A stretch of DNA of 64,000 bases from Adenanthera pavonina (taxonomy: Eukaryota; Streptophyta; Magnoliopsida; Fabales; Fabaceae). The translations under genes and the position numbers were made by a program. Where the stretch lies: NCBI GenBank assembly GCA_026686845.1, contig JAIVEN010000022.1, positions 21,736,001 through 21,800,000 on the forward strand, given 5' to 3'. Position 1 is the stretch's first letter, and every line of letters starts with the position of its first letter. The notes under the pieces were generated by a model that saw only the letters and a program-made list of their open reading frames with translations, did not search any database and was not told where the DNA came from. Below are positions 1 to 11,481 of the stretch, in pieces.

Positions 1-922
1 TCTCGAGGAGCGAAGCATCTCTTACATAGTTTTGAGTTTTTATGGGCTTCTAGACTTTCATTATATAAAAAGACGCAAGGGAAACACAAAGGGACATTCA
101 AAAAAGCACTCAGAGGCTCAAGAATACAGCTCAAATGCATCTAGAAGCAAACCAGAAGCAATCTATAGGAGAAAGCAAGCAAATCTAGGGAGTATTAGAG
201 CAAGATTATCTTTTCTTCCATTTTAAACTCTTTCTTGTTATTTTTATCATGATTTGGGATTTCAGTTCTGTTTTAATTTCTATTTCCATGTGTGGCTAAG
301 TTTTCTAATTAAGGGTAAGGATGTAACTTGACTATGATTGATTGAGTTTATTCTATTTACTTATAATTTTCTAGAATTGTTCTTCAAGTTATATTTAATT
401 TGTTTCTTCATTATATTTATCTTCGTTGTTCGTTCATGTGGATTTTATGCTTGATCGTCATAAAGTCTAATTAATGGGTAAATTTGATAGATTGAAAGGT
501 GAAGAGTGAACCTAAATCTAGAGAGATAAACATGAATAACTAATCTAGAGATAGAATTAGGAATTCATGGTAGCTTATGTTGTGGCTTTAAGGTTTGATT
601 GTGAACTTTAGTTATGCGAGAGCGAATTAAATTGTAATTAAATAAAGACTAGTTAACTAAGAGGTAACTAGGATACTTTAGGAATGACGATCACTATAAT
701 TTTGCTGAGTCTAATTAAAAAATAAAATTTAGTTATCCCATAAGGTGAACTCTGATCCCTTGACTCTTATAGTAATTAAATCAAAACTTATACATCGGTT
801 TGCTTTTGGGATAAAAATTTTGGACTAGTAAATTTACTACCTCTCTTGGATTGACCTCTAGAATACTCTAGAGAACTTTCTACTACCACGATCGACCATA
901 TATACTTGTAGGATTCTGATCA
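1..922 (+). repeat. Athila-like Ty3/gypsy LTR, 3' part, cut by window edge
   Basis: The stretch has a TATA box (TATATAAAAA, about 61-70) followed by a long transcribed-type leader. It ends in TGATCA at 917-922, seven bases before a primer-binding-site-like motif. That order (TATA, long R/U5, CA end, PBS of the TGGCGCC type) is what Athila/Tat LTRs show in plants. The 5' end of the LTR lies outside the window. A short open frame at 32-226 is part of this leader and has no recognisable product. Confidence 0.55.
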
Positions 923-928
923 AGTATT

Positions 929-947
929 TGGCACCATTACTGAGGAG
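929..947 (+). other. Decayed primer binding site of the Athila-like element
   Basis: TGGCACCATTACTGAGGAG resembles the TGGCGCCGTTGCCGGGG-type primer binding site used by Athila/Tat elements. The differences are mostly G-to-A and C-to-T, as expected of an old methylated copy. Its position just past the LTR end supports both calls. Confidence 0.55.
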
Positions 948-1031
948 ATCAACAGATTTAGTAGTCCATTGAAATTTATTTCCTTTTTTTGAAAAAACAA
1001 TTCTTCTTATTTCTTTTCTATCCCTTGCTAC

Positions 1032-1146
1032 ATGTTGTTAAAATCTAATAGTTTTAATAGTACTTCTAAGTTGATTACTATTAATCCTGAAATTGAACTT
1101 ACTTGTAGGGAGAACTGGGTTAGAAGGAGGCACGTGATGGCTAATG
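1032..1146 (+). pseudogene. Start of Athila/Tat-like gag, truncated
   Basis: An open frame from the ATG at 1032 contains the stretch INPEIELTCRENWVRRR, which resembles the 'NPEIERT' N-terminal motif of Tat/Athila gag proteins (recognised by eye). It lies about 85 bp after the PBS, where gag should begin. At 1147 it is cut by the start of a Sirevirus LTR fragment, so only about 38 codons remain and no capsid core or zinc knuckle is left. Confidence 0.4.
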
Positions 1147-1460
1147 TGTTAGGTTGGTTGGTCAACCAAGATAGGGGTGAATTGGGTGATGCAAGATTTT
1201 TTACTCTTTTGAAATATAGCCCAATTTCACCAAATATTGTAGCAAAATATGGATGAATAGAGCATGATGAAGTAGATAGATAAAATAAGAAGATGAACAA
1301 TAAGACAAGAATTTATATTGGTTAAGATTAAACCACTTGACCTACGTCTAGTCCTCAAGCTACCACTTGAGATTTTCATTATATTCCACAAGTTTGATCC
1401 AAGTACTTGTAAAACCTCTGTACATCCCACAAGTTTCACTAAGCACTTGTCTGACTAGTT
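1147..1460 (-). repeat. Sirevirus (family B) LTR fragment
   Basis: The fragment begins TGTTAGGTTGGTTGGTCAACC and continues with GGGGTGAATTGGGTGATGCA, 'agtcctcaagctaccacttgag' and 'cccacaagtttcact' blocks. The same blocks in the same order occur at 36741-37046 and, in part, at 27520-27700. It matches only the first ~310 bp (plus-strand reading) of the roughly 1.76-kb LTR and stops near 1460. Orientation is given for the parent element, inferred from the intact copy at 9349-21470. Confidence 0.7.
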
Positions 1461-3652
1461 GAGTGGAATCAGGTTGGTTTCAAGCCTTTCTTAATTGGAC
1501 TAGATGGAGCAAGCTAGATTGTTCTTATTTTAAAGAAAATTTTAAGTTTATAATTTTAACACCTTATCTTTGTATTTAGATTTAGATTTTTTTATACACT
1601 ATTTAGATTTAAATTAGGTGTGTAACTGTGTTGTGTTGATACACTTTTTAATATCTGCATAAAGTAAAAATAATGTATTTAAAGTAAGGGCATTTAAAAG
1701 TTTGGTTTGATTTGATTTTAGGCAAAATCTAAACCAAACCAAACTAGTCAATTCACACATGATTGGGAATTGATTGGTTTTTTAATGAGGTCAGTTTGGT
1801 TCATCATTTAGTTATTTTGGATAAGTTTGAATTGGTTTTGATCAAGTTTAAATAACAAAATTTTAAACTAGGCTATAATATATAAAAACTAGTTTTAAGC
1901 TTGTAATAAAGCACTTCATCTACTCCAATATAGGAAATTATGCATTTATAAATTTAGATTCGTAGTATAAGCTCAATGTTATTTTTAAGAAAATATGATC
2001 ACAAAAATAACATCATCTTAAAAATAATATCTCAATGCCCTTTTCCTTTAGTTCTCTTTAGTAAGATTGTGTAACATTATATTTCTACGCAATTCTATTT
2101 ATCATAATGCTTCCAATCGAATTGGATACTCCCACTTGAACAAAGAGCACCCACTAGGATCAACAACTCACATTTGGATTGATAACTTAAAGTACAATTG
2201 CTTGTCTTCACAATCTTAAACATGTGTCTCATAAAGAGATACACTTTTACAAATCTTTTCCTTATTACGAAGACTATTTTTTTGGAAAAATAAAATTTAA
2301 ATTTAGCTACTCATATAACATTGTTTTCACTCATGAAAACATAAAATTTTGTAATTTTGAGTATTTGATAAAGATATTTTTATAGCTTATATAGTTTAAT
2401 TTCTCAATCTTAAATATATATATATATAAGGAAAAAATCATGAACATACAACTAACCCTCGTTGTTTTAAGATTCTAAGATCTTGCATGTCTTTTGTCCA
2501 TGAATCATAATATATATGAGTAATTGATTAAGAGGGTACGTGGTTAAGTATGAAAGCAATGATCAGCAATTATTGATTTTAACTACATATAATAAACCTT
2601 TTATTTCTCTTTTTACAACAACTTTATTCTATTGTAGAGTGCCAAATTCTTCTCTTCACATAACACCTTCAATTATTTTAACAAATATTCACATCCTTAT
2701 CATGTATAATTGTCAATGGTTATGGTAAAATACCACATTTGTCATAATGGGCTATTTGCACTAAAATTGTAATCCTAGTTTTTTTTTTTCACAAATAGTT
2801 TATCGGTTGCCTTGTCCACTAGGTTGCATTTTCACTATAACATTTTCAGGTTGGGAATAAACTCTAACATTATCTTCCTTTCACCATTCTAAATCATTTG
2901 TTCTTGACTGATAAAGCCTTAGCCCATTTACCATATTTTCACATTTCATGCATTGTTACACATTGCAAGCAACACAATGATACCATTTGGAAAACAAAGA
3001 ACTAGTGTCATTTGTTCCACTATTGGTGCTTACTGAGCTATCATGAAAATACACACATAAAATGATTCAAGAAGAGATGTATTAGAGAGAAAAATTCTCA
3101 GACTTTTAATGCATAAAGCATGTTATGTAGGATTACGGCTCTTTATATAAAACTAATTTGTACTTTAAACTCCTCCTTTCCTAATTCAATTTCTTACATG
3201 TGAATATCTTTTTTCAAAAAAAAAAATCAACCGACAATATTCTACAAAGGATCTATAGTCTTCAAGCTACACCATTTATAACTCTTGAATTCACCATCCA
3301 CAAAAGGATAATAAAAAACTACTTCTTCCAGTTCTTAATGTAAGTCACTTCTAACTAACTCATCAAAACAAAAAAAAATGTGTTACATCATTAAAATTGT
3401 CTTAAAATTAATGTGTTTTCCATCTTTACCCTCTAATAAATACAACAAATTCAAACAATCCACATTCTCTCTCCATGATTAAATAGAGACTTTTAGAAAC
3501 AGAGTAATAAATACTCCAAAAACTCATAGAAGGTGACTTACATTTAGGACTATAAAAAATTTCTAGAACGTGACTAATAAAAAAGATTGGAGGGAGTAAA
3601 TATTTAAATTTCAAGAGCATATGTCTTAAAGTAGAATAGTATAACTTGGTGA
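1461..3652. other. Non-coding AT-rich sequence, no gene seen
   Basis: No open frame here resembles a protein. A short near-palindrome (GTTTGGTTTGATTTGATTTT with its complement AAAATCTAAACCAAACCAAAC, 1700-1744) could form a hairpin. A short TA run lies near 2407-2427. The remainder looks like unassigned degraded repeat. Confidence 0.5.
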
Positions 3653-4483
3653 TTGTCACATCCTGTGTTTTGGATACCTTTCCCATGAATAATGTCTTAT
3701 TTGGATATAGTAAAAGGGTTCCTAAGAGCTTAAATTAATTGGAAACTTAAACCTATAAAAATTTCATTTTTGGGCACTATTTATCATATTATATAGCAAA
3801 TTTTGAAACTTCATAACTAAATATAAAAAAAATAGTTTCATTATATTTGAATCTCTAAAAATTATTCACATCTTGAATTCATGGAAAAAAATATGAAACT
3901 AGAATTTGGACATTCCATTTTGCACATTTATTTGTCAAAATTTACTATTCATTTTTCAACTTCTAGTTTCTATCTAGCTTCTAAGCTATAAATTTTGAAA
4001 TTTATATCTCATACAACATAGAGTTGTTTCATGTATTCTATATATCATCATAAAGCTCTACATGTCTATTTTCTAGCTGATATAAATGTTGTATATTATT
4101 TCTTACTTACTAGACAATAATGCTAATATAGACCTTCAAGGGTCAAACATAACCTTTACCGGATTAGTTTTGGAAAAATTTGCATAACTCTTATTATATA
4201 ACTCATATTACATTCAAACCATTCCCATATTGTTCATAAAACATAGATCTTTCCATTCATACAAACATGTGAATTTTTGGAGTACTACACAATTTCATAT
4301 GACCTTTACAAGACAAATAGTACTTATTGTAAAATTACAGTTTTCCAACAACTGTCCAGTTTTGACCCTTACTTTTCTTGTATCATATCTCTTTGCATCT
4401 TTAGCCAAAATACTAAAAAATCTGTTTTGGTTTAAAGTTTAACATGTCCTCCAACTAGAGGAATTATACTTTGACTCATTTCC
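3653..4483. repeat. Degraded LTR-like dispersed repeat, copy 1
   Basis: It starts TGTCACATCC and shares ordered blocks with 4484-4606/8856-9147 and with 32255-33090, for example 'agcaaattttgaaacttcataac' followed by 'tctctaaaaat' and 'gaaactagaa'. The TGTNACAYCC end and the similarity to the longer repeat at 32255-35420 point to the terminus of a Tekay/Del-like gypsy LTR. No coding sequence is present. Confidence 0.5.
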
Positions 4484-4606
4484 TGTAACACCTCATCTTT
4501 AGACATTTTTCCCCTGGACATTGCCCCCATTTGGATGTAGTATAATGACTTGTGAGAGCTTGAATCAATAAAAATCTCAAAACTACAAAAATTGTTTTTT
4601 GTGCAT
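4484..4606. repeat. Degraded LTR-like repeat, copy 2, left piece
   Basis: It begins TGTAACACCTCATC, a typical gypsy LTR end, directly abutting copy 1. Its continuation resumes at 8856, on the far side of the CACTA-type element, with the same 'acaacaaattttgaaaattcataac' block as copy 1. The repeat therefore pre-dates the transposon insertion. Confidence 0.5.
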
Positions 4607-4624
4607 TATTACAAGAAAACAGCC

Positions 4625-5400
4625 ATTTTCTCATGGAAATTTCTCACAATATCAATTTTCATTAGAATTTCTTATAGAATTTCTCACGAAAAACCATTTC
4701 GGAGATATTTCTCATGGATATTCTCATGGTTAAAAGGGAAGAGAGGATAATCCATGTGGTGCCAATGGCGGGAATGTGGTGCCAAATTTTCTCACGGATA
4801 GATGCCATGAGAACATCTGTAAGAAAACATAAAAAATGGTGAAGAAAATAAAATAAAATGATTTATAAATACTTCTCATAGAATTATCTGTGAGAAACTC
4901 TCACATATTGTTGCTCCATGAGAATTTCTCATAGATTACTACTGTGAGAACATTCATGAGAAAATCAAAGAAAATAAAACAAATTAATTTAGAAGAACTT
5001 CTCACAGAATTTATCTATGAGAAATTCTCATGGATGGGTGGTCCTCGAGAAATTCTCACGGATATAGTGTCCATGAGAACTTTGTTTACCTTTTACCATT
5101 TCATTTTTTATTTTTCCTTTTTGTTTATCATGGGCTACAGTCACGAGAAGTTCTCATGGAGGAGTTGTCCGTGAGATGTTCTAACGGATAAATAGGCTGT
5201 GAGAACCTTCTTTAGCTTTATTTTTGGCATTTCTTTTTATTTTACAATTCTCAAGAATTTAATTCCATGTGAATTTCTTAGGTTTGTTGCTTGTGATAAA
5301 TGAGTGCAATGAAAATGAATAACATAATGATAGCTCATGTTCTCACAGATAGTTATTCTTTGAGAACTTCTCATAGAAGTCCGGCCTGTGAGAAATGAGT
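4625..5400. repeat. Left subterminal repeat array of the CACTA element
   Basis: More than 15 copies of TTCTCAYGGA, TTCTCATAGA or their complements occur, spaced roughly 15-60 bp apart and in both orientations. In En/Spm-type elements such arrays are the transposase-binding sites. The small open frame at 4944-5174 is made of this repeat and is not a gene. Confidence 0.65.
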
Positions 5401-6419
5401 TCAATAAAAAATAAAAAAGATTATAATGGGAATTAAATGTTGCATCTGTGATATTTAAAAGCCATAGGCTATTTGATGCCTTTATTCTCCCCTTTGATTC
5501 TTAGTTCTCGTATGTTCGTGTTTGCGCCCTTAGCCACTCTTCTCCTCATTCTCCACCATTGAAGGTCATGTTTATCATCATGCTTCCTCAGCTTTATTGT
5601 ACTTATTGAATTTTCTACATTGGTTATGCTCGTAAAAATCCTTGTTTCTAAATCAATTATAATAATTATTAACATAAGGAAATAAAAATTAAAATAAATT
5701 TTCATTTTCATTTTCGTTTTTAATAACATATTTTTCATGTCGATTCAAAGAGAACCTGACATGGAAATGGATAAAACTAAATAATTAAGTTTTCTCAAGA
5801 AAAATATTAACTAATGTTATTGAAATATAAATGGGATTGAAAGATAATTCATTTGGATTAAAAATTTATCAAGTGATGCTGCAACTATTTGACAAATATT
5901 TCTAAGAGGAAGAGGAGAATGGGTGATTAATTATTAACAAATTCAATGTATACCTTTACTTTCCATGCAGATTTCATTAGTAAAATTTTTTTATTATTTT
6001 ATTTTTAATTAATTACTTTTTATATGAATAATTAGTTAAAACATATTAATGGCTAAAAAAGATTAAAACAGATTAATGGCTGAAAAAGATTAAAACATAT
6101 TAGTGAGAGACATATCCAATATATAATATTTTGTAATGTTATAATTTTGTTTGGACAAAACATGATCATGTGTTTTTATTTATTTTTATCCATATAGAGA
6201 TTATTAGATATTTTTATAATAAAAAAATCATCAACTAATCAATTAAAGATATTCATTAGATTTGATATAAATTTGATCAGATAAATTTGAATAAAAATAA
6301 TCTATATTTATGTACATAATTTACTAAAAAAATTATATGAAAGACCAATCAAATATATTATGATTATAATATCTCTATATAACAGATTCTAAAAAATTCA
6401 AAAAAATTTAAAATGAAAA

Positions 6420-6795
6420 GCCCCTAACCCCATCTAACCCTAATTTTCACTCTTTCTTTTTCCTGTTGCCTCTGCCGCTTCCTCTTTGTCTCCTCTACTC
6501 TCCAGTGAACTTCGATGCTATGTTCGTGGTGAGCTCTTCTCCGTTACTTTGTTGCTCACCGTGTATAAACCCGTCCACTCCTCTCACTCTACCTTTATGG
6601 CAAGTTTCTCTTGTGCTGTTGTCATGGGTTGGTGAGTTTTCCTATCCTGAATCCCTAGTTCTCTGTTTTGATATTCTCCTCCTCCTCCTCCTCCTCCTCC
6701 AAATCCTCATCCATCACTGCTACTTGTGCAAGTCAGATGAAGCAATACCCTCTCTTATCGGTGTGATTTTAATTTCCTACTTTCTTGGCCGATGA
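6420..6795 (+). promoter_or_regulatory. Promoter/5' leader-like segment inside the CACTA element
   Basis: Base composition changes here to C/T-rich sequence with 'cccctaaccccatctaaccctaattttc', the kind of pyrimidine-rich leader found upstream of plant genes. It includes a (CTC)n microsatellite at about 6675-6700. An open frame from 6466 reaches 6795 but its product (Pro/Leu/Ser-rich) matches nothing I know. It may be the transcription start region of the element or a captured host 5' UTR. Confidence 0.3.
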
Positions 6796-7322
6796 TTGAA
6801 CATGAAGTTGCTGGCTATTGAGTTCTCCACTTGCAAATCAAATAATTTAGTGCGTGTTTAGCAATTTATCTTTCTGTATTGTAGTATATTTCTGTTGGTT
6901 CGCTTGAATTCTTCATGGTATATAATGCCATAAGTTGTTGTGGATCTTTCACACTTTGGCTAGACAAGTGGTGCATGCTTTAATAGTACATACTTTTAGG
7001 TTGAAGAATCCTCCTTTTATATACTTTTTTTTTTGTTACTTAATGCATGTAATCTGGAATATGGAATCTTTTTGGACTCTTTAAATTGTTTCTCTCCATT
7101 TTGTAGAAAGAGTAGTGGTTTTTTCTAGAGGGACCTCAATATACAGAGTAGTGACAAGGTTTATATGTAAATATATTGTTGTGAATGATTTAACTTTATC
7201 TACCCGTTAAATTTATTGCTTTTGACCCGTAGCATATGTTGTACTATGTCTTTTTAATTCCAAGTAAATAAATTATATCATTATGGGAGGTTCAAAACCT
7301 TCTTTTTTTTTTTCTATTTCAG

Positions 7323-7378
7323 GCACCACAAGCATGTAGGAGATGGCAAGCAAGAGAGTTACTAGAAACAAAGACATA
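7323..7378 (+). pseudogene. Possible exon inside the CACTA element (MASKRVTRNKDI)
   Basis: A T-rich tract ending in CAG precedes 7323. An ATG at 7343 opens a 12-codon frame (MASKRVTRNKDI) that ends at 7378 exactly where GTGAGT, a good plant splice donor, begins. The following intron-like sequence is AT-rich, but I could not find a convincing next exon. This could be the first coding exon of a lost transposase or of a captured gene. A mini-frame ATG TAG lies just upstream. Confidence 0.25.
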
Positions 7379-8429
7379 GTGAGTCCATTTCTCACTATCC
7401 CTTCAATTATTTTTAATTAGATTAGTCAAACTCTCTTTATAAAATATTCTTTTCAAAATAATTATTTCTACCTATGAGTTATTGTGCAAGATTTTGGTGC
7501 TATTTAATGTATAATTTTATGGAAGTTTAAAGTTTTGATTGGCCGAAACTTGATTACATGAATATATCGTAAGGCTGTTGTCTTTTGCTTGAATCTTTTT
7601 CTAGAATCGACCTATGTAAGTTGTTAGGTTCTTTTATTATATTGGGGCCAAAATCTGCACCTCAAATAGTTTATTTCATAGATTGATCTCATCTTAATAA
7701 TTCTAAAAGTTGTTAGGTTCTTTTATTATATTATCGAAAGTGATAGTTTAAAATATATGATTTAAGGGGAATATATTTTAAAGGTAGATTAGATTCTTGG
7801 TCTTTTTTTACTTGGGGGGAGTGTTAAGTGGTTACAATAAAAAGGGAAAACACATTTACTTTCTTACAGCATGTGATATTTTGATATGTACCGAAAGTGA
7901 TAGCCATCATTTCATATGTACTATGTCCATAAAGGTGTTACTTGCTAAGTTTTTGTTCCTACATATGCCAAATACTGATAGACGATTTCTGCTTATTACA
8001 ATTACAAATTAAAAGAAATGTCTAGTTGAGGCCACTGTTGCATGTATAGATCAATATTGTTTGTAATTACCATATTTGCTAATGAGGAAAATCAGAGTAA
8101 TTCAATTTGATAATTTTTGTCAATGTGCAAGCTTTAAGAGCAAGTGACATTTCTACCAATTCTATGTATTGCTACTGGGTTTATGGTGATAGATCGAGTT
8201 CTCCTTCAGACTAGGAACCCTAGATTAATATTGTCTACAATTAACTCATAGGTATTAGTTCATATCAAATTGTTTTCTAGAAAATAATTGTATCCTTTTT
8301 TTTTGGTCGAAAGAAAACAATTCTATCCTAGATATTAATTTATATGAGATTGTTTCTTAGAAAATAATTGTATCTAACTATATATCAATGATATTTCTAA
8401 TATTAAATTATTATTTTTATACTAGATTT

Positions 8430-8850
8430 TCAGCATTCTCATAAAATTCATTTGTGAGAATGCTTAATTTTTTTTTTCATAATTTCCTTTCCATTTTTGA
8501 TGGAATTTTTCATGGATTTTTCAGTGAGAAGTCTCTCACCAAATAAAATCCATGAGAAATTCTCACATAAATGGGTCCATGAGAAAGTTCTCACGAGAAG
8601 AAGTTTTGTGAGAAGTTTCTCATGGAAAGTCTTCTGTGAGAAAGTTCTCACAAAATATTTTCCATGAGAAATTTGCTTAAATTATGTGAGAAAAGTTCTC
8701 ACGGCTAAATTCTATGAGAAATAAAATTTTTCCACGCCTAATTTTCTCACACTTCATTTTCTGTGAGAAATTTCATGAGAAAGCATTTTCTCATGGATTT
8801 TTGCCATTTTTCTCACAGATTTTGATCATGAGAAAATGGTTATTTTGATG
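8430..8850. repeat. Right subterminal repeat array of the CACTA element
   Basis: Dense inverted and direct copies of TTCTCAC/GTGAGAA and CATGAGAAA motifs mirror the left array. The minus-strand frame at 8448-8651 is repeat read as protein and is not a gene. Confidence 0.65.
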
Positions 8851-8855
8851 TAGTA

Positions 8856-9147
8856 ATTACACAACAAATTTTGAAAATTCATAACTATATGTACAAAAAT
8901 CCTTTTACTATGGTTCAAATCTCTAAAAATCATGCCCATCCTAAATTTCATGGCTAAATATGAAACTAGAAATTGAATGTACCAATTAGTATAGTTTATC
9001 ATCTAAAATTACTGTTTATCTTCAGCTTCTGGTTTTAGTCCAGATTTTGACCCATTACTTTGATAATTCATTTATAATAATTCCTAGGGTTGATTCATTC
9101 TTTCTTTTCATCATTTTAAACCCCTACATGTCTACTTTCTAAACATA
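8856..9147. repeat. Degraded LTR-like repeat, copy 2, right piece
   Basis: This is the continuation of the repeat that starts at 4484, displaced by the CACTA element. Blocks shared with copy 1 (3653-4483) appear in the same order. It ends where the next CACTA-like terminus (CACTACAACAATTTTTG, 9148) begins. Confidence 0.5.
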
Positions 9148-9348
9148 CACTACAACAATTTTTGTTTATGGCAATAGTCAATGTAACAAACACAAAAGTG
9201 TTGCCTAACATATGTTTAAGTGATAGTTTTTCTAAGTGTAACTATTGTTCATCATTTTAGGCAACAAAAATTGGGTAACGATTAAAAATTACAACCTAAA
9301 GTAATATAGGCAATATTTATGTACCTGTTGTCTTGTGCTTTTCAATTA
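9148..9348. mobile_element. Second CACTA-like fragment, left piece
   Basis: It starts CACTACAACAATTTTTG and carries TTGCC(T)A-containing subterminal motifs ('gttgcctaacatatg', 'aggcaacaaaaattggg'). The same 'gttgcctataatattt' motif recurs just past the Sirevirus at 21476-21620. The Sirevirus therefore inserted into this element. The right terminus is not identified. Confidence 0.4.
9344..9348. repeat. Target site duplication AATTA (left copy)
   Basis: AATTA immediately precedes the left LTR. The identical AATTA follows the right LTR at 21471-21475. Confidence 0.9.
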
Positions 9349-11209
9349 TGTTAGCAAGGCTGACTTCCCAAGAGGGGGGGTGAATTGGGAAGTTTGAAAT
9401 TTTTCTGCACAAAGTGAAGTAAGTGAAGATATCACAGTATAATGAAAACAATGCGTAAAGCAGAGCAAGGTGAAAAGTAGAGATAAGGAGAAGAGAACTC
9501 AGTGATTTATCCTGGTTCGGTCTATTCTCTTGACCTACATCTAGTCCCCAAGACACCTCTTGAGATTTATCCACTATACAGCAAGAATTTCAGTGGGCTT
9601 CTTACTAAAGCCACAGTACATGAGTGTGCTCTGTTTCTGAGCTCTCTCAAACTCTCCAAGCACTTTCACTATGTGCTTCCCAATCCCCTTGTGAATACCC
9701 CTCACAAGTAAATCTATCTCCCAGATGAAGAGTAGATTGATTACAATGAAATAACTCTCTTGAAAAGAGTAGATAAGAAAGTTTAAGTACAAGTATAGAA
9801 GTTGAGAGGGTAAAAGCTTTTAAGAAAAGATTCAGCAGAAATTCGGTATATACAAGTTTGATTCGTTACCCACAACTTCAAATGATGCTGTATTTATAGA
9901 TTTAGGTCTCAAATATCCGTTAGAGACTAAATCTATCCGTTGGGGAAGTTATCCAACGGTTACTCTGAAAAACTATCCGTTTACCAACCGCATTTAATGT
10001 TTCTGACATACTGAAATTCGAATTTTGGTTGGTCAACAGACGAATTTCGAAGGAACCGAAGATTAAAGCTTCCAACGTTACAGCACGAAGTTCGTCTGTT
10101 CATGAAGTGAAATTCGAATTTTGAAACTTACAAAACATTTTCACAATGTGACATACGAATTTTCAAGAAGAAAGTTTTTCGGTTAAGTGTGAACAGTGTT
10201 TTTAATTTTCTACAGTGCCCTCGAAATTCGAATTTTGGAAGCCCAAAATTCGTCTGTTCCCAGTACGTGAAAAGGAGGCACAGTAGTTCATTTTCTTCGA
10301 AATTCGAATGTTGAAGAGTAAAGTTCGTCTGTCAGAGAGACTCTTTTCAGACTAACTTCATCATTCGAATGTTGCAAGTTCACATCATTCGTATGTCAAT
10401 GTTTCATTTCAACAGACTCAAGAACTTAGCTTCTGAAATTTGAATTTTAATGTTCAAAGTTCGTCTGTCAGAGAGCAGTTTTGAAACTTAAATCATTCTT
10501 GATCTCAGATGAACTTTAACATAGTTTCACACGAATTTCTTCTATTTTCTCAATTTTTGTTTTGTTCAAAATTTGAATTTTGAAGACTCAAAGTTCGTCT
10601 GTTGCAAAGAAGCATCTATCAGACTTATATGAAAATTCGAATGTTGGAAGTTCAAAATTCATCTGTCAGAGAGCATTTATCAAACTCAATTTCATTTTGA
10701 TTTCAGATGCACTTTATCATAGTTTCAGACGAATTTCTTTGGTTTTTACAAACTTCATTTTACTTGAAATTCGAATTTTGAAAGTGTGAAGTTCGTCTAT
10801 TACCAAAAGGCCTCTTTCAGACTAGATGAAAATTCGAATTTTGAACAACCAAAATTCGTCTGACAGAGAGCCATCTCTTCAGACTTATTCAGTTTTAGCT
10901 CGAAATTCGAATTTCCAAAGGCAAAGTTCGAATTTCCAACTTGACAATTTAGTTTAAACTTTCAACCTTCGTCTGTCTGTGGGTGTTTTTCAAATATTTA
11001 AAGATTTAACATAAAATCAAAGTTTGAAAATATCTTTTCTTCAAATCAAAATCTTTTACCCAATCATAACAAAAAACTAAGATTCTACAAGAGATCTAAT
11101 AGCAAATACTCAGAAAATCTTCACTTTAGACAGCTTTGATCTCCTTTGATATCTTCAATCCAAGCTTTTGAAATGTTGGTTTGGAATCATCAAAACTCTT
11201 GTTTCAATA
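9349..11209 (-). repeat. Sirevirus 3' LTR
   Basis: This 1861-bp repeat is nearly identical to 19611-21470; by eye I count about 27 substitutions and one indel, mostly transitions. Because the element lies on the minus strand, this left copy is the 3' LTR. Its inner end is mutated (CAATA instead of CAACA at the other copy). The region 10000-10980 holds many TTCGAATTTTG / CAAAATTCGTCTG motifs. Open frames inside it (for example 9502-9711) recur in the other LTR and are not genes. Confidence 0.93.
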
Positions 11210-11224
11210 TTCTCCCCCTTTTTG
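11210..11224 (-). other. Polypurine tract
   Basis: On the minus strand the sequence immediately upstream of the 3' LTR is AAAAAGGGGGAGAA, the plus-strand DNA primer of retrotransposons. A second short purine block (GAGGGGGAG on the minus strand, about 11279-11288) lies close by. Several PPT-like blocks near the 3' LTR are known in Sireviruses. Confidence 0.85.
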
Positions 11225-11481
11225 ATGATGACAAAACAACTTACAAACTGGATTAGTACTTAGGTTTGCTTTCACAAGCTCCCCCTCAACATATGCATAA
11301 GATATCAAATCAACAGATTAAGTGAAAAGAGTTAAGGCACAAAACATTGCAACAAAGGGATCCATTCATTTAAACAAGAGTTGCTTGTACAGAAACAAAT
11401 TAATCAAAGTTCAAACAACAAATCCAAACACAAAAACACAAAGTACAAAATACAACAAGAGGACTTAAGCCAAATCTCCAA

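Larger units (their letters stand above)
4607..8855. mobile_element. CACTA-type (En/Spm) DNA transposon, non-autonomous or decayed
   Basis: The left end reads TATTACAAGAAAACAGCCAT (from CACTACAAG.., two C-to-T changes). The right end, reverse-complemented, reads TACTACATCAAAATAACCAT. Both continue into TTTTCTCATG, so the terminal inverted repeat is about 30 bp. Both ends carry dense copies of a TTCTCAYGGA / GTGAGAA motif in both orientations (about 4625-5400 and 8430-8850), the subterminal repeat arrangement typical of CACTA transposons. The element interrupts an older repeat (4484-4606 continuing at 8856). A clear 3-bp target duplication is not visible. No complete transposase is present. 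Confidence 0.7.

Noticed and set aside
4944..5174. 76-codon frame in the CACTA left end
   Set aside because: Made of TTCTCAYGGA subterminal repeats read as codons.
9502..9711. 69-codon plus-strand frame, repeated at 19763-19972
   Set aside because: It lies in both LTRs, antisense to the element, and encodes nothing recognisable. Repetition follows from LTR identity.
10000..10980. Regularly repeated motifs considered as a CRISPR-like array
   Set aside because: Plant LTR; repeat units are short, variable and part of both LTRs; no cas genes.
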